DNA of 30,751 nucleotides from DAMCZI01 sp032095175 (GTDB lineage Bacteria > Bacillota > Clostridia > Clostridiales > Caloramatoraceae): the NCBI GenBank assembly GCA_032095175.1, contig DAMCZI010000053.1, positions 1 through 30,751 of the forward strand. Direction: 5' to 3'. Numbering within the stretch: the stretch's first letter is position 1; every line of letters starts with the position of its first letter. The notes under the pieces were generated by a model that worked only from the letters and a program-made list of their open reading frames with translations, was not told the origin of the DNA and ran no database searches. Shown here piece by piece: positions 6,299 through 13,784 of this stretch. Position numbers and translations under genes: made by a program.

Positions 6299-7096
6299 CT
6301 ACTTTTTCACTGCACGAACTGCTACATAGGAATTCATATACTTATCAAATAATCCCCCACCATCACAATCCTCATAAATATCGGTAATTTCAAAACCGGA
6401 TTTTAATAAACCTCCGATTTGTTCTGTTAAAGTATGACTAAAAGCAAACGGCATTTTTTTCATAAGTTTTTCTTTTTTCTTTTCTTCAGATAAATCCGTC
6501 AATGGATTAAATGGCAATGAGTATCTTGATATAAGAAAATCCTCATTTTGGAAATCCGGGTCAAACATAAAGTGTTCTTCTTTTACAAATGCCATTAGAA
6601 GAATTCCTCCTTTCCGAATAACTCTACTACATTCATTCCATACTGGCTGAATATTCTCTACATAACAGTTTGATATAGGATTAAATATCAAATCAAATGA
6701 ATCATCTTCAAAAGGGAATTCTTTTGATAAATCTGTCTTTACAATGTTTATTTCGTACCCTTCGCGTTCTGCAACAAATCGCTCATTTGCAAGCTGTCCT
6801 TCAGATAAGTCCGTTACAGTCACAATTGCACCATGTGCTTGAAAAACAGGGCATTGTTGTCCACCTCCACATGCTAATCCTAAAACTTTCATACCATTAA
6901 GAGTCGGAAACCAGTTCTCAGGTACTTTTGCCACTCCTGCTAAAGTAACATTTAACTTGCCATTTTTTGCACATAAATATTCTTCATGACTTATTACTGT
7001 TGATTTGTCTGTTAGGCAATCATTGATATTGTCCCAAATTTCAGCATTTATTGATTGGTAATCATTATTAATGTTTTTCAAATTTACAGCACTCAT
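6299..7096 (-). CDS. Class I SAM-dependent methyltransferase
   Basis: Rossmann-fold methyltransferase of 265 aa. Motif I is VLGLACGGG at residues 71-79, the ribose-binding acidic residue is D96 (VTVTDLS), the adenine-side residue is D122 (VKTDLSKEFPF), and DDSFDLIFNP (131-140) gives motif IV/post-motif. The C-terminal third (from about residue 165) forms the substrate-binding part. It resembles UbiE-like enzymes often annotated only as class I methyltransferases in Firmicutes; the acceptor is unknown. The ATG has GGAG 7 nt upstream. It lies downstream of the IS element on the same strand, with 365 bp between. I see no strong promoter in that gap. Confidence 0.86.
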   Translation of the reverse strand: MSAVNLKNINNDYQSINAEIWDNINDCLTDKSTVISHEEYLCAKNGKLNVTLAGVAKVPENWFPTLNGMKVLGLACGGGQQCPVFQAHGAIVTVTDLSEGQLANERFVAEREGYEINIVKTDLSKEFPFEDDSFDLIFNPISNCYVENIQPVWNECSRVIRKGGILLMAFVKEEHFMFDPDFQNEDFLISRYSLPFNPLTDLSEEKKKEKLMKKMPFAFSHTLTEQIGGLLKSGFEITDIYEDCDGGGLFDKYMNSYVAVRAVKK

Positions 7097-7461
7097 TGTA
7101 TACTCCTTTGCTACTCATTTATTTTTTACAATATAAAATGACATGGAACATGCATTTTATAATTAAAGCGTATCTATAATGAGTCTTTTGATTATTACTA
7201 TACCACCCCCGCATTATGAACATAATTAACTTTCTGTATATTTCTGTCTTTTATTTCATTCAATACTACTATTCTCTTAAAACTATCAAATTCCTTCCTA
7301 TCGGGTAAACTTTTCCAGAGACTTAATTCGTATATGTACTAATCAGAAAAAATCTGAAGCCTTCACCAGCGTTTACTACTGCATCGCAACATTTTCCAAT
7401 TGTGACGCAAGAAAAAAACTGTGAATTAAAGATTATACTCGTTCTGCTAATCTAAAATACT
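7097..7461. other. Intergenic region between methyltransferase and IS right end
   Basis: No complete gene. On the minus strand, 7323-7451 is an open frame of 42 codons without a start codon; it contains CCDAVVNAGEGFRFF and ends in TAA. It abuts the IS end and could be the 3' remnant of a gene cut off by insertion, though I do not recognise it. A CATGGAACATG palindrome (7142-7152) and AT-rich promoter-like sequence lie 45-70 bp before the methyltransferase start. Confidence 0.35.
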
Positions 7462-7628
7462 GAAACTCCCACGCTTAAAAGCATGGGGTTCTTAGGTACT
7501 AAATAACTTCTATATTAACTCGAAAATTAATACAACTCATTACTATTCCCTAAGACTTTTACTATCAAGGGCTGCAACCAACCCATCAGCGATAGTATAA
7601 CGCCCGTTTCAAGACGTATATTTGTATT
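7462..7628 (-). ncRNA. Candidate omega RNA (TnpB guide RNA scaffold)
   Basis: The minus-strand region from the tnpB stop to the element's right end can form several stems: 7561-7566 with 7591-7596 (ACTATC type, 6 bp) enclosing 7569-7574 with 7579-7584 (6 bp, one G-U, 4-nt loop); 7490-7496 with 7549-7555 (TCTTAGG, 7 bp), enclosing 7513-7518 with 7527-7532 (6 bp); then the end hairpin 7468-7487. In TnpB systems the RNA covers the right end, and its guide is the flanking DNA. The guide here would then be the minus-strand copy of about 7441-7460. Structure is by eye; no expression is known. Confidence 0.55.
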
Positions 7629-9146
7629 TTATATTCCCATACTACTTAGATTATTTAATCCTTGTAGTCTTAATATTTCTTTATTATGCAATTCTAAAAA
7701 TCTATCAAAATCTTTAGTACATTGTTCATTATTTATGCTTGATAAATCATCATTAACATTTTTAATTAAATATGCTGAATACATATCTCTTTGGACTTTA
7801 ATATTTTCACCATCATAATTAAAATAGTTCCATCTTTGAGATAACTTTTTCTTGTTATACTCTTTATCTAAATGATTATATTGACTTGCTTTTACTTCTC
7901 TTGTATTGACTTCAAAATATAATCCACCTTTTGTCTTTAGCTTATTCTGAAGTGCAGTCAAAAACTTTGCAGGTGCTTTATTAGCGAGGCTCTTACCAAA
8001 CCTTTTCTTTTTCTTGAATTTACCATGTTCGTTTTTCTCTGTTTTCTTACTTCTCTTTTGAAGTCCTTTAAAATTCATAGCTTCAACATATACAGTATCA
8101 CAATTCTTTAATATCTCATTAGCCATTATATTATGGTCTTGTTCTCTAACATCTGCTTGTTTTCTGTATATATCTTTAAGTTTATTCTTAGCTCTTAAAT
8201 ATTTATTAGAGAAATTCCATTGCAATTTAATTCCTTTTTTAATAGTTCCATCTTTATTAAAGTTTTGAGGATTACTTGCTCTCTTACTTCTATCCATATA
8301 TCTTTGGGTTCTTCTTTTTTCATTTTCAATATCCTGTACCCTTGGTGCTAATTCTAACAATTTTATATCATAATCACTTACATATGCTATTGTTTGAGTA
8401 CCAATATCTATACCAACCTTACCATATCCAATATCGTTTTTAATTTCACCTGTTATCTTGTTAATCTTTATTGGTGGTATACCTTCTAAAACTAATTGAA
8501 GTATATATTTATATTTTCCTCTAACAAATTTTCTTTTAATCCTACAATAGCATATCTTATTTCTAAGAGCATCTATTTCATATTGATTATTTATATCTAG
8601 CATTGTAGGTATTTCTAGTCTATTCCATAGAAATAAATTGTTCTCTGCATCATATCTTATTCCTGTTCGATTAGATTTACCTTCTAATGAATTTAAAGTA
8701 TCATATTTCTTAAAATGTACTTCTTCACCTTTACCAAATAAATTATCATTCAAAGCTACCCATACCCTACTTGCTATCTTTTGAGATGTAAAAACATCTA
8801 TATTATTTTTAAATATATGTTGCATAGGTTTAACATCTTCATGTAGTGAATATTCATTAAGCCTGTATTCTTGTAGCATATTATTTCTAATTTCATAATA
8901 CGGTTTACAAAGTTTATTTAATTGCTTTTTATCACCTTTAAAAGATTTATATATTTTGCTTAATTCTTCTTGATTTTCTCTCCATCTTTTAGTTTTAGTC
9001 ATTTCTTTATATCTTTTTAATGACTTACCTAATAATGCATTATACATTTTTCTACCTACCTCAAAACGTTTATCTAATACATCCTCTTGATAAGGTTGAG
9101 TTTTTAATTTTAAATTTAATACAAATCTTTGTTTAGGTTCTCTCAA
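7629..9146 (-). CDS. tnpB: TnpB RNA-guided nuclease of IS605 type, no zinc finger
   Basis: A 505-aa TnpB (longer than the common length of about 400). The RuvC catalytic acids seem present: D247 in GIDIGTQTIAYVS, E355 in VYVEAMNF, D454 in VQRDMYSAYL. The usual CxxC...CxxC zinc finger between RuvC II and III is absent. In its place stands KASQYNHLDKEYNKKKLSQRW (about 419-439), a form I associate with a clostridial/bacillal subgroup. The N-terminal half holds the wedge/RNA-binding part. The start is a TTG with GAGGTG 8 nt before it, 22 bp after tnpA. TnpB proteins cut DNA at sites matching their omega RNA and thereby keep the element in place; activity here is inferred from intact acids. Confidence 0.88.
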   Translation of the reverse strand: MREPKQRFVLNLKLKTQPYQEDVLDKRFEVGRKMYNALLGKSLKRYKEMTKTKRWRENQEELSKIYKSFKGDKKQLNKLCKPYYEIRNNMLQEYRLNEYSLHEDVKPMQHIFKNNIDVFTSQKIASRVWVALNDNLFGKGEEVHFKKYDTLNSLEGKSNRTGIRYDAENNLFLWNRLEIPTMLDINNQYEIDALRNKICYCRIKRKFVRGKYKYILQLVLEGIPPIKINKITGEIKNDIGYGKVGIDIGTQTIAYVSDYDIKLLELAPRVQDIENEKRRTQRYMDRSKRASNPQNFNKDGTIKKGIKLQWNFSNKYLRAKNKLKDIYRKQADVREQDHNIMANEILKNCDTVYVEAMNFKGLQKRSKKTEKNEHGKFKKKKRFGKSLANKAPAKFLTALQNKLKTKGGLYFEVNTREVKASQYNHLDKEYNKKKLSQRWNYFNYDGENIKVQRDMYSAYLIKNVNDDLSSINNEQCTKDFDRFLELHNKEILRLQGLNNLSSMGI

Positions 9147-9168
9147 TGAATATTCACCTCGCTTTCGT

Positions 9169-9570
9169 TTAATATCTTGTTTTTTGACTTTCTACATACT
9201 TTTTTATTGTTTCACTACACACGTTACCTGCTGTAGATACAAAGTAACTTCTAGTCCACAAACTCGGCATCTTCTTTAATTCTTCAAATTCATCTCTTAA
9301 TACACGACTTGTTACTCCTTTTATCTTTTGCATAATATCCGCAGAGCTTAATGTTGGAGGACAATTTAAAAACATATGTGTATGGTCTTTATCACACTCT
9401 ATTGCTATTATTTCAATTTCCATCTCCTTACATGTATGTTTAACCATGAATTTAAATCTATCCTCTATATTCGGTATATTAAATATTTTTCTTCTATACC
9501 TTGGGCAAAAGACAAAATGATAATTGATTAAACTTACTGTTGTTTTTGTTGTTCTATATTTGTTTTCCAT
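9169..9570 (-). CDS. tnpA: TnpA Y1 transposase (IS200/IS605)
   Basis: Single-strand DNA transposase of 133 aa with the HUH nuclease fold. The metal-binding HTH triad is H63-T-H65 in CDKDHTHMF, and the catalytic tyrosine is Y125 in SETIKKYVESQ. The N-terminal YHFVFCPRYRRKIF block is typical of the family. Length is as expected, with no frameshift, so the element may still be mobile. Translation starts at ATG 9570 without a good Shine-Dalgarno, common for these tightly limited transposases. A TTAAAT-N17-TATAAT promoter lies 40-68 bp upstream. tnpB follows after 22 bp. Confidence 0.93.
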   Translation of the reverse strand: MENKYRTTKTTVSLINYHFVFCPRYRRKIFNIPNIEDRFKFMVKHTCKEMEIEIIAIECDKDHTHMFLNCPPTLSSADIMQKIKGVTSRVLRDEFEELKKMPSLWTRSYFVSTAGNVCSETIKKYVESQKTRY

Positions 9571-9609
9571 AATTACAGTATATTACTATTTGTGTATGTT
9601 TCCAATATT

Positions 9610-9638
9610 ATTATACACATTATTTTTATTTTATTTAA
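9610..9638 (-). promoter_or_regulatory. Promoter for tnpA-tnpB
   Basis: On the minus strand TTAAAT (9633-9638), 17 bp, and a perfect TATAAT (9610-9615) lie inside the element's left end, 40-68 bp before tnpA. The -35 is poor, in line with low expression. Confidence 0.45.
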
Positions 9639-9682
9639 GCAGGATAAGCATTCATCCCTCACGTAAACGAGTGGGCTTTCTG

Positions 9683-10228
9683 CTAAGTCATTGTAATTCT
9701 GAATGAACAATCTGTTCCACCACAGCAAATGCCCTGCAGCAATTTCGACTCAATTGCTTTATCACAAAGATAGTTGAACTGCAATTTATTGTTTGCATTA
9801 CAACATTCGCACCATGAACACGAGATCTTTTTATAGTTTTCTATTTTTCGAAACATTCCACAGTTACATTTTTTATTTCCCCATGAAAAGGTATATACAT
9901 TTTTACCACATGAGGAAAATGAACCGCCAAGATATTCGCTGTATGCCTTTATCCTATCATCAATATTTTCGAAGCTCTCCTTGATTTCTTGCATTTTCTG
10001 TTTATCTGCTTTCGGAATATTGCATGGATGCAGTTGACGGATTTTAATAATGGTATCATGATCCAGCGAATTATCAAGTCTGTCCATCAATATGTGTGCA
10101 AGCTCAATTTGATCTTCCGCAGACATTTTATCGGGTAGTGTTGAATATTCCGGAAACAGCTCATTCGCCTTGTTTTCACCTACAATCTCTTTCATAGAAC
10201 GATAAATTTGATAGAACTTGAATATCAT
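9683..10228 (-). CDS. Cysteine-rich protein of unknown function
   Basis: A 181-aa protein with a helical first half (residues 1-100) and a cysteine-rich second half. Cysteines stand at 69, 107, 121, 123, 137, 140, 142, 143, 155, 168, 169 and 174. The blocks KCNCGMFRK, CSWCECCN and GICCGGTDC suggest metal binding, possibly zinc or an iron-sulphur cluster. I recall similar clostridial proteins without assigned function ending in the same GGxDCxF pattern, so the C-terminus seems complete although the IS begins within some 20 bp of its stop. The start ATG has a perfect GGAGG 8 nt upstream. An extended -10 promoter with a symmetric site at the -35 lies 70-100 bp upstream. No signal peptide. Confidence 0.78.
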   Translation of the reverse strand: MIFKFYQIYRSMKEIVGENKANELFPEYSTLPDKMSAEDQIELAHILMDRLDNSLDHDTIIKIRQLHPCNIPKADKQKMQEIKESFENIDDRIKAYSEYLGGSFSSCGKNVYTFSWGNKKCNCGMFRKIENYKKISCSWCECCNANNKLQFNYLCDKAIESKLLQGICCGGTDCSFRITMT

Positions 10229-10295
10229 TTTAATGCCTCCTATTACATAAATAAATGATTCAAAATTTTTTACAATTTCATCTTAATTTGTTCTA

Positions 10296-10325
10296 ATTAT
10301 ATCACCTAATGGAAATTGGTTCCAT
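10296..10325 (-). promoter_or_regulatory. Extended -10 promoter with palindrome, cysteine-rich gene
   Basis: TATAAT at 10296-10301 preceded by TGA on the minus strand forms an extended -10. The -35 region is covered by a perfect inverted repeat ATGGAA-5-TTCCAT (10309-10314 and 10320-10325), which could be an operator for a repressor or activator. The overlap with the -35 suggests regulation but does not show it. Confidence 0.45.
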
Positions 10326-10351
10326 GCATTTTATACATTACAGAGGATTTT

Positions 10352-10396
10352 TAAAAATGAAGAAATCCCCCAAACACAAGTGTTTGAGGGATTTTG
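10352..10396 (-). terminator. Terminator after rpsI
   Basis: Stem 10363-10376 with 10381-10394, one C-A mismatch and a 4-nt loop. On the minus strand it is followed by CTTCATTTTT. It ends the rplM-rpsI unit and marks the border of the ribosomal region with the accessory island. Confidence 0.88.
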
Positions 10397-10409
10397 TATT
10401 CGTATAAAA

Positions 10410-10802
10410 CTATCTCTTTGAGAACTGTGGTGCTCTTCTTGCCTTCTTTAGGCCGTACTTCTTTCTTTCTACCATTCTTGGGTCTCTTGTTAAGAAACCT
10501 GCTCTCTTAAGAGCTGTTCTTAATTCTGCATCAGCAACTATAAGTGCTCTTGCGATACCATGTCTTATAGCTCCTGCCTGACCTGTAGTTCCACCACCAT
10601 GAACGTTTACAAGTACATCATACTTGCTTTCAGTTCCAGTAAGTGTAAGTGGCTGCTTAGCTATAACCTTTAAAGTTTCAAGACCGAAAAACTCGTCTAT
10701 ACTTCTCTTGTTTATTGTTATATTTCCTTCACCAGGTACAAGTCTTACTCTTGCAACTGATGTCTTTCTTCTACCTGTTCCTGTATATTGAACTCTTTGC
10801 AT
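10410..10802 (-). CDS. rpsI: 30S ribosomal protein S9
   Basis: S9 of the small subunit head, whose C-terminal tail reaches the P-site tRNA. The 130-aa protein has the normal length, starts with YTGTGRRKTSVARVRL and ends in the conserved KKARRAPQFSKR tail with terminal Lys-Arg. It follows rplM by 25 bp, the usual rplM-rpsI pair, and is closed by a strong hairpin. Confidence 0.98.
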   Translation of the reverse strand: MQRVQYTGTGRRKTSVARVRLVPGEGNITINKRSIDEFFGLETLKVIAKQPLTLTGTESKYDVLVNVHGGGTTGQAGAIRHGIARALIVADAELRTALKRAGFLTRDPRMVERKKYGLKKARRAPQFSKR

Positions 10803-10827
10803 TACATTTTCCTCCCTTCACCCGCAA

Positions 10828-11262
10828 TTAATATTTTAGCTCAAGAACTTCGGGTTTCTGTGCTTCATTCTCGTGCTGAGGTCCTCTGTAAACCTTAAGC
10901 TTCTTAACCATCTGTCTTCCTAGAGGTCCCTTTGGAAGCATGTTCTTAACTGCTTCTTCGATTATTAATTCAGGCTTAGTTTCTATAAGCTTTCTATAGG
11001 AAACTTCCTTTAATCCGCCTGGATATAATGAGTGATGTCTGTAGAACTTCTGATCTAATTTGTTTCCAGTTAATACTATCTTCTCAGCATTTACTACTAT
11101 TACGAAATCTCCAGTATCAACATGGGGAGTAAATGTTGGTTTGTTCTTTCCTCTTAGTATTGATGCAATCTGGCTAGCAAGTCTTCCTAATACCTTGTCA
11201 GATGCGTCAACAACATACCATTTTCTTTCAACTTCTTCTTTCTTTGCCATGTATGTTTTCAT
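10828..11262 (-). CDS. rplM: 50S ribosomal protein L13
   Basis: L13, an early-assembling large-subunit protein, 144 aa as expected. It contains KWYVVDASDKVLGRLAS near the N-terminus and YRHHSLYPGGLK in the middle. The ATG at 11262 has an AAGGAGGG site. A second in-frame ATG four codons in (MAKKEE) is less well placed. It has its own promoter and a leader of the L13-leader kind, so it can be expressed apart from the upstream ecf-truA genes. Confidence 0.97.
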   Translation of the reverse strand: MKTYMAKKEEVERKWYVVDASDKVLGRLASQIASILRGKNKPTFTPHVDTGDFVIVVNAEKIVLTGNKLDQKFYRHHSLYPGGLKEVSYRKLIETKPELIIEEAVKNMLPKGPLGRQMVKKLKVYRGPQHENEAQKPEVLELKY

Positions 11263-11352
11263 CTCTAACCCTCCTTGGACTTATCCTCTTTAAAACGTGT
11301 ATTTATAATCAAGATCCGGGGCTAAGTGGATCTATTAAACATTTATACACCA
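11263..11352 (-). ncRNA. L13 leader, autoregulatory 5' UTR of rplM-rpsI
   Basis: A leader of about 90 nt between promoter and rplM. It can form an outer stem of GTGTAT type (11297-11302 with 11345-11350) and an inner 5-bp hairpin (11313-11317 with 11328-11332, GATCC type). Firmicutes rplM genes are known to carry an L13 leader with two stems, thought to bind L13 to repress the operon. The match is by position and general shape, not by a covariance model. Confidence 0.7.
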
Positions 11353-11358
11353 TATAAT

Positions 11359-11387
11359 ATTTTAATACATAGAGCCTGGTGTGTCAA
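11359..11387 (-). promoter_or_regulatory. Strong sigma-A promoter for rplM-rpsI
   Basis: Consensus TTGACA (11382-11387), a 17-bp spacer and TAAAAT (11359-11364) on the minus strand, starting a few bases after the truA stop. One of the best promoters in the window. Confidence 0.85.
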
Positions 11388-11390
11388 TAA

Positions 11391-12128
11391 CTAATAGTAT
11401 ATTTTTTCAAGATATAATCCCTGTGCAGGTGCTGTTTTACCTGCAAGTTCCCTATTCTTGCTCTCTATTATGGATGGAATGCTATCAGGAGATATCCTTC
11501 CCCTTCCAACCTCCATAAGAGTACCTGCTATTATCCTTACCATATTGTATAAAAAGCCATCGGCTTCTATGAACATTTTTATTATATCGTTATCCTGTTT
11601 CTCCAATTGGATTAAGCTTACGGTTCTTACACTTGTTTTAACAGAACTTCCAGTGGACCTAAAGGCTTCAAAATCATGTGTCCCAAGGAAATGCTCCGCT
11701 GCACTTTTCATACTTTCTAAATCAAGCTTATATGAGCAGTGTGCTGCATAATTTCTAAGCAATGGCGAAGGAAATTCCCTATTAAGTATCATATAGCTGT
11801 ATCTCTTACCCTTGCATGAATATCTTGCATGGAAATCCATAGGGACTTCACAGGCATTAAGCACTACTATATCTTTAGGAAGCTTTGTATTTATTGCATA
11901 GGAGAACCTGTCCACAGGTATTGATGCAAGGGTATTAAAATTAGCCACCTGTCCCTTAGCATGCACTCCTGAATCAGTTCTACTGGAGCCTATAAGCTTT
12001 ATATCCTCTTTTGTAATCTTTCTAACAGCATTTTCAACTGTTTCTTCAATGGATATGCTATTCTTTTGTCTCTGCCATCCACTGTACCTTGTTCCGTCAT
12101 ATTCTATCTCAAGTTTTATGTTTCTCAT
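11391..12128 (-). CDS. truA: tRNA pseudouridine(38-40) synthase TruA
   Basis: Converts uridines 38-40 of the tRNA anticodon arm to pseudouridine. The 245-aa length is normal. The catalytic aspartate is D52 in GSSRTDSGVHAKGQ. Other blocks are DGTRYSGWQRQ at the N-terminus and FLYNMVRIIAGTL near the C-terminus. It starts 1 bp after the end of ecfT, so translation is probably coupled. The order ecfA1-ecfA2-ecfT-truA-rplM-rpsI is the classic Firmicutes layout. Confidence 0.97.
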   Translation of the reverse strand: MRNIKLEIEYDGTRYSGWQRQKNSISIEETVENAVRKITKEDIKLIGSSRTDSGVHAKGQVANFNTLASIPVDRFSYAINTKLPKDIVVLNACEVPMDFHARYSCKGKRYSYMILNREFPSPLLRNYAAHCSYKLDLESMKSAAEHFLGTHDFEAFRSTGSSVKTSVRTVSLIQLEKQDNDIIKMFIEADGFLYNMVRIIAGTLMEVGRGRISPDSIPSIIESKNRELAGKTAPAQGLYLEKIYY

Positions 12129-12129
12129 A

Positions 12130-12927
12130 TTACCATCCTCTGCTTATAATAGATACAACTATAAGCAATAGCATAGTTACAGAAGCAACGTAGTCTCGTT
12201 TCTCAATCCTTAGCTGCTTCATCCTGGTTCTACCCTCTCCTCCTCTATAGCACCTGGCCTCCATGGCCATAGCAAGCTCATCAGCTCGTCTGAAGGAGCT
12301 TATAAAGAGAGGTACTAATAAAGGTACAAGATTTTTTGCCCTACGAATGATGTTTCCAGTTTCAAAATCCGCTCCTCTTGCCATCTGCGCCTTCATTATT
12401 TTATCTGTTTCATCTAAAAGTGTAGGTATAAATCTTAATGCAATTGTCATCATCATAGCCAGTTCATGTGCTGGTACCCCTATTACCTTAAATGGATTTA
12501 AAAGCTTCTCTATACCATCTGTAAGAGATATTGGAGAGGTTGTTAAGGTAAGAAGGGATGTACCTATAATAAGAAATACAAGTCTAACCACCATAAAAGC
12601 AGAAAGGTATAGACCCTGCTCAGTTATTTTAATGAACTTCCATTTCCATAGAACATCACCTGGTGTAAGGGTTGCATTTAATACTGCTGTAAATATTATT
12701 ATCCATATAATTGGTTTTATTCCCTTAAAAAGATATTTTACTGGTATTTTAGCTAGTGTTATTGCAAATATGGTAAAGGCCACAATAAAAAGGTATCCAT
12801 AAAAGTTGTTTGCTATAAAGAGTGTTATTATATATGCAAAGGATAAGAGTATTTTAACTCTTGGATCAAGCTTATGTATAAAGGAGTTCCCTGGTAAATA
12901 CTGACCTATTGTGATATCCTTTATCAT
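12130..12927 (-). CDS. ecfT: ECF transporter transmembrane protein EcfT
   Basis: Shared membrane coupling component of energy-coupling-factor vitamin transporters. The 265-aa protein starts with the typical GQYLPGNSFIHKLDPRVKI, has several membrane helices between residues 25 and 130 and one near the C-terminus, and carries two ATPase-contact motifs: MARGAD (about 183-188) and MEARCYRGG (about 222-230). Its ATG overlaps the ecfA2 stop as ATGA. It works with different substrate-binding S proteins encoded elsewhere. Confidence 0.95.
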   Translation of the reverse strand: MIKDITIGQYLPGNSFIHKLDPRVKILLSFAYIITLFIANNFYGYLFIVAFTIFAITLAKIPVKYLFKGIKPIIWIIIFTAVLNATLTPGDVLWKWKFIKITEQGLYLSAFMVVRLVFLIIGTSLLTLTTSPISLTDGIEKLLNPFKVIGVPAHELAMMMTIALRFIPTLLDETDKIMKAQMARGADFETGNIIRRAKNLVPLLVPLFISSFRRADELAMAMEARCYRGGEGRTRMKQLRIEKRDYVASVTMLLLIVVSIISRGW

Positions 12928-13784
12928 ATCTTATCTCCCCTAATAATCTTTATTAATTCATCCCTTGCTTCTTCTACAGTCATTATATCATCCTTTATAT
13001 TAAAACCTCTTCTTCTAAGTTCCCTTGTAAGGTAAGTTACCTGGGGAACTGCAAGTCCTATGCTTTCAAGTGTTTCAACTTCCATAAACACATCTCTTGG
13101 CCTACCAGTTAAAATATTTTTTCCCTTTGACATAACAATAAGACGATCAGCAAGCCTTGCTACATCTTCCATGCTGTGTGAAACAAGTATTACCGTCAAG
13201 TTGTATTCTCTATGAAGATTCTTAATTTCATTAAGTATTTCATCTCTTCCTTTTGGATCAAGTCCGGCAGTTGGTTCATCAAGTATTAAAACTTTTGGTT
13301 CCATAGCAAGTACACCTGCTATTGCAACTCTTCTTCTCTGCCCTCCACTTAAATCGAAAGGAGATTTATCCTTGTATTCTTCAAAATTTAAACCAACTAT
13401 TTCTAATGCTCTTTGAACTCTTTTCATTACTTCTTCATCAGAAAGGCCCAGGTTTTTGGGTCCAAAGGATACATCCTTAAGAATAGTTTCCTCAAATAGC
13501 TGGTGTTCTGGGTATTGGAAAACAAGCCCTACCTTTTGCCTTATTTTCCTCAAATCAGCTCCCTTTTCCGTTATGCATTCATCATCTATATAAATACTAC
13601 CCGAAGTAGGCTTTAATAGTCCATTTAATTGCTGGATAAGGGTGGACTTTCCTGAACCTGTGTGTCCTATAAGTCCTATGAACTCCCCATCCTTTATTTC
13701 AAGGTTGATATCATTAAGGGCAATTTTTTCAAAGGGAGTTCCTGTCATATATTTATATGTTAGCTTTTCAACTCTGATTGACAT
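12924..13784 (-). CDS. ecfA2: ECF transporter ATPase EcfA2
   Basis: ABC ATPase of the ECF module, 286 aa. Walker A is GHTGSGKST (about 40-48), the Q-loop is VFQYPEHQLFE, the signature is LSGGQRRRVAIAG, Walker B is LILDEPTAGLDP and the switch is VSHSMED. All ATPase motifs are intact. It overlaps the end of ecfA1 by 25 bp and the start of ecfT by 4 bp, meaning tight translational coupling of the three subunits. The position after ecfA1 supports the A2 label. Confidence 0.95.
   Translation of the reverse strand: MSIRVEKLTYKYMTGTPFEKIALNDINLEIKDGEFIGLIGHTGSGKSTLIQQLNGLLKPTSGSIYIDDECITEKGADLRKIRQKVGLVFQYPEHQLFEETILKDVSFGPKNLGLSDEEVMKRVQRALEIVGLNFEEYKDKSPFDLSGGQRRRVAIAGVLAMEPKVLILDEPTAGLDPKGRDEILNEIKNLHREYNLTVILVSHSMEDVARLADRLIVMSKGKNILTGRPRDVFMEVETLESIGLAVPQVTYLTRELRRRGFNIKDDIMTVEEARDELIKIIRGDKI

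Larger units (their letters stand above)
7461..9700 (-). mobile_element. IS200/IS605-family insertion sequence
   Basis: An element with tnpA then tnpB on the minus strand. The right end has an imperfect hairpin (7468-7476 with 7479-7487, one mismatch), followed on the minus strand by GTTTCA, placing the end near 7461. The left end has an imperfect hairpin at about 9656-9675 (arms CCCTCACG and CGAGTGGG around TAAA), with the boundary somewhere in 9676-9700. Such elements move as single-stranded DNA, recognise end hairpins, and make no target duplication, in line with none being visible. The exact left boundary is not determined. It sits directly behind the stop codon of the cysteine-rich gene, so that gene appears intact. 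Confidence 0.8.

Noticed and set aside
12263..12802. 179-codon plus-strand open frame opposite ecfT
   Set aside because: Antisense shadow of a clear EcfT gene, with no ribosome site or family match.
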